DNA of 64,000 nucleotides from Terriglobia bacterium. Its GTDB lineage: Bacteria; Acidobacteriota; Terriglobia; Terriglobales; Acidobacteriaceae. The stretch lies in the NCBI GenBank assembly GCA_020073495.1, contig JAIQFD010000001.1, positions 558,001 through 622,000 on the forward strand, in the 5' to 3' direction. The notes below the pieces were generated by a model. The model made no database searches and had not been told where the DNA came from. It worked only from the letters and a program-made list of their open reading frames with translations. Below, piece after piece: positions 61,998-64,000 of the stretch. Made by a program: the position numbers and the translations under genes. The stretch's first letter is position 1; each line of letters begins with the position of its first letter.

Positions 61998-63296
61998 GTG
62001 CGTGTTAGTCTCAGATTGCTCTGGGAGTCCTCTGCCGCTTCGTTGGCAGGAAAAGAAAATAATTTCCGGCGCCTCCTGCTCACCTTCAAGACCCTGGCCG
62101 AGCTGGGGCCTGAGCTGACGTCGGACCGCACCAGTGGCGAGGCGTCGCAGTCCATGCTCGCCCTGCTGATGGAGGCAGTGGAGGCGGGTGAAGGCGCGCT
62201 GTTCCGCTTCAGCGACCGCCCGGCCCTGCTGACCTCGCTGGCCGCGAGCGGCTTCTCCATTTTTCCCGAAACGGCCGTCATCCCGCTGCTGCCCAAGCAC
62301 GTGCACGCCCTGACCACCGCAGCCAAGCCGCAGGCGCTATCCGGCAAATCGTGCGAAGGGTTCCTGAGCGCCAACGGAAATGTGGCGCCGGAGCTTTTCA
62401 AGTGCATCGTGCCCCTGAAAGTCGGGCCGAAGCTGGTGGGAATGATCGCCCTGGGCCGGCGCGAGGGCGAGGTCCCGTACACCGAGGACGATTTTGAGGC
62501 GCTCGGCCTTCTGTCCAACTACATCGCGCTGGCGGTGCACAACCGCACCTTATCGGAGTCACTCCAGCAGCGGATCGGCGAGAACCTGAAGCTCATGGCC
62601 TCGTTGCACGGCTTCTACGACCACACCCTGAACGCATTCGCCACGGCCATCGATGCCAAAGATCAGTTCACGCGCGGGCACTCGCGCCGTGTCGCCCAAT
62701 ACGCCGGCGGTGTGGGGCAGGCGCTGGGCATGGATGACCGGGAGGTCGCCGGTCTCCGTGCAGCCGGCCTCCTGCACGATGTCGGCAAGGTCACGGTGGA
62801 CAAATACATCTTCTCCAAGCCGGGGAAGCTGGAGCCGAATGAGTTCCGCGAGATGGCCGACCATACGACCCTCGGCCACCAGATCGTGAATGGCGTGGAG
62901 TTCCCCTGGCCGGAGATCCCGGGTGTGGTGCGCTGGCACCACGAGCGCGGCGACGGCTCCGGGTATCCTGACAAACTGCACAGCGAGGAAGTGTCCACCC
63001 CGGTGCGCATCATGGCCGTCGCCGACGTCTTCGACGCCTTGACCAGCGACCGCGCCCATCGCCACTCGTTCACGGTGGGCGAGGCGCTGAGCGAGATCGT
63101 GCGCGCGACCCCGCAAAAGTTCGATCCCAGCATCGTCCAGGCCCTGCTCATCCAGGTGCGGCGCGACGCCGTAGGCCGCAATCAGCCCGGCTTCCTGGAT
63201 CAGCACGTCGTGTGCAACATCGCCGCGCCCGATGTGGACCACCTCGCCGCCATGGTCCATCACAAGAGTTCCAGCGGCCGCGTTCACTCCTGCTAG
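61998..63296 (+). CDS. GAF + HD-GYP domain cyclic-di-GMP phosphodiesterase
   Basis: 432 aa with a GTG start proposed at 61998; the ribosome-binding site is weak, so the start is uncertain. A GAF domain (about 30-190) carries PLKVGPKLVGMIALGRREG and EDDFEALGLLSNYIALAV. The HD-GYP domain (about 200-385) has HSRRVAQYAGGVGQALGM, LLHDVGKVTVD, DHTTLGHQI and HHERGDGSGYPD with the intact GYP. A tail of about 45 residues follows. It should hydrolyse c-di-GMP under control of a GAF-bound signal. The tandem PilZ genes nearby are candidate effectors of the same pathway. Confidence 0.92.
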   Translation: MRVSLRLLWESSAASLAGKENNFRRLLLTFKTLAELGPELTSDRTSGEASQSMLALLMEAVEAGEGALFRFSDRPALLTSLAASGFSIFPETAVIPLLPKHVHALTTAAKPQALSGKSCEGFLSANGNVAPELFKCIVPLKVGPKLVGMIALGRREGEVPYTEDDFEALGLLSNYIALAVHNRTLSESLQQRIGENLKLMASLHGFYDHTLNAFATAIDAKDQFTRGHSRRVAQYAGGVGQALGMDDREVAGLRAAGLLHDVGKVTVDKYIFSKPGKLEPNEFREMADHTTLGHQIVNGVEFPWPEIPGVVRWHHERGDGSGYPDKLHSEEVSTPVRIMAVADVFDALTSDRAHRHSFTVGEALSEIVRATPQKFDPSIVQALLIQVRRDAVGRNQPGFLDQHVVCNIAAPDVDHLAAMVHHKSSSGRVHSC

Positions 63297-63385
63297 TTTC
63301 CCGTCTGAGCAGCAACTTTTCTGCCCGAATGGGTTGATAATTACCGGTACAAAGCCGGCCTCCTCCGGCTGGTGGGGCATTCCGA

Positions 63386-64000
63386 ATGGCACATCGCAAA
63401 TTCTTCGCGTGGGCGCTGGCGCTCTGCCTTGTGGTCCCGGGCGGCCTCCTCCTCGCCAGGGAAAAGAAATCGAAAAAGAGCGCTTCGGCGCCGCAGATGG
63501 ATGATGACAAGCGGATCGTCCATGCGTTGAACCGGTTCACCTTCGGCCCGCGGCCCGGGGACGCCGCGCGCGTGCGGCAGATGGGACTGGACAACTGGTT
63601 CGAGCAGCAGCTCCGCCCGGACAAGATCGACGACCGCGCGCTGGCGGCACGGCTCGGGTCGTATCCCACCCTGGCGATGAGCACCAAGGAGATGATGGAG
63701 AAGTTTCCGCCTCCGCAGGTGATCAAGGCCGTGGCTGAGGGAAAGATGTCGATGCCGAGCGATCCCCAGGAACGCGCCGTTTATCAGAAGCAGATCGAGA
63801 TCTACGAACAACGCAAGGCAGCCAGGCAGGACAAGGGCGCCGAGGCCACGCAGGCGGACGCTGATTCGCAGCCGATGGCGCCGGAAGACCAGGCGTCGCG
63901 TCGGCACACTCGCCTGGCGGCGGAAGAAAAGGCCGACGCTATGCTCGACATGACTCCCGAGCAGCGCATGCAGGAGCTGCTGCGCATGTCCCCCCAGGAG
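63386..64000 (+). CDS. DUF1800-family exported protein (3' end outside window)
   Basis: 205 N-terminal residues, open to the window edge. A signal peptide (RKFFAWALALCLVVPGGLLL) and a short Lys-rich linker precede IVHALNRFTFGPRPGDAARV and MGLDNWFEQQL, the start of DUF1800 proteins. Residues about 120-205 are Gln/Ala/Glu-rich and probably extended. DUF1800 genes often lie next to a DUF1501 sulfatase-like gene; if so it would be beyond the window. The function is not known. Confidence 0.9.
   Translation, partial: MAHRKFFAWALALCLVVPGGLLLAREKKSKKSASAPQMDDDKRIVHALNRFTFGPRPGDAARVRQMGLDNWFEQQLRPDKIDDRALAARLGSYPTLAMSTKEMMEKFPPPQVIKAVAEGKMSMPSDPQERAVYQKQIEIYEQRKAARQDKGAEATQADADSQPMAPEDQASRRHTRLAAEEKADAMLDMTPEQRMQELLRMSPQE

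Overview
The window is a continuous, gene-dense stretch of a high-GC bacterial chromosome. Menaquinone genes of the futalosine route (mqnA, mqnC, mqnD), a vacuolar-type proton pyrophosphatase, a Ser/Thr kinase fused to an FGE-sulfatase-like domain, a DUF1800 protein, tandem PilZ genes and a DUF255 protein together point to Acidobacteriota (Terriglobia type). That is an inference from gene content; no rRNA, tRNA, CRISPR array, transposase, prophage or plasmid gene was seen.

Layout. 1-3450 (minus): XRE regulator, NfeD/YuaF-like membrane protein with a His-rich loop, flotillin, small membrane protein and PspA, apparently one membrane-stress operon. 3.5-6.7 kb (minus): two peptide ABC permeases and a CNNM/CorC-type protein. 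6.9-12 kb (plus): HlyD adaptor, DUF4097 protein and hppA. 12-15.6 kb: small exported protein, MscS channel, an SDR lacking YxxxK and a Tat-exported M24 protein with an eroded metal site. 15.6-18.3 kb (minus): OmpR-type two-component pair and fatty-acid desaturase. 18.4-23.5 kb: glyoxylate-reductase-like dehydrogenase, metallo-beta-lactamase-fold hydrolase, glycerate 2-kinase, hydrolase, M20 peptidase. 23.6-29.3 kb (plus): kinase-FGE protein, DUF255 protein, double-ACT protein. 29.3-33.4 kb (minus): glcD-glcE-glcF. 33.5-38.5 kb (minus): CBS protein, glycine-zipper/RcnB-like protein, DUF58, DedA, hydrolase, small protein. 38.7-43.1 kb (plus): PDZ-sensor kinase and NtrC-type regulator. 43.1-45.4 kb: decayed NTF2-like gene and mlaE-mlaF-like pair. 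45.4-50.1 kb (minus): dprA, four-helix-bundle gene, topA, small gene. 50.2-57.7 kb (plus): mqnA, mqnC, GT2 glycosyltransferase, Xaa-Pro aminopeptidase, 56-aa membrane protein, bioY, mqnD, NTF2-like gene. 57.7-61.1 kb (minus): L-lactate dehydrogenase, M49 peptidase, two PilZ proteins. 61.2-64 kb (plus): HAD hydrolase, HD-GYP phosphodiesterase, DUF1800 protein cut by the window end.

How genes work together. GlcDEF, the glyoxylate/tartronate-semialdehyde-type reductase and glycerate 2-kinase form most of a glycolate-to-2-phosphoglycerate route, although they lie in separate transcription units. PspA, flotillin and NfeD suggest a membrane-integrity module. The HD-GYP and PilZ genes suggest c-di-GMP signalling.

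The most unusual feature is a set of at least 11 short intergenic arrays of 7-bp units. The unit sequence differs between loci but the 7-bp period is constant, and most arrays lie on or within a few bases of a stop codon. Two inverted arrays with a CTAG core bracket a single four-helix-bundle gene inserted between dprA and topA, so that segment looks like a small cassette.
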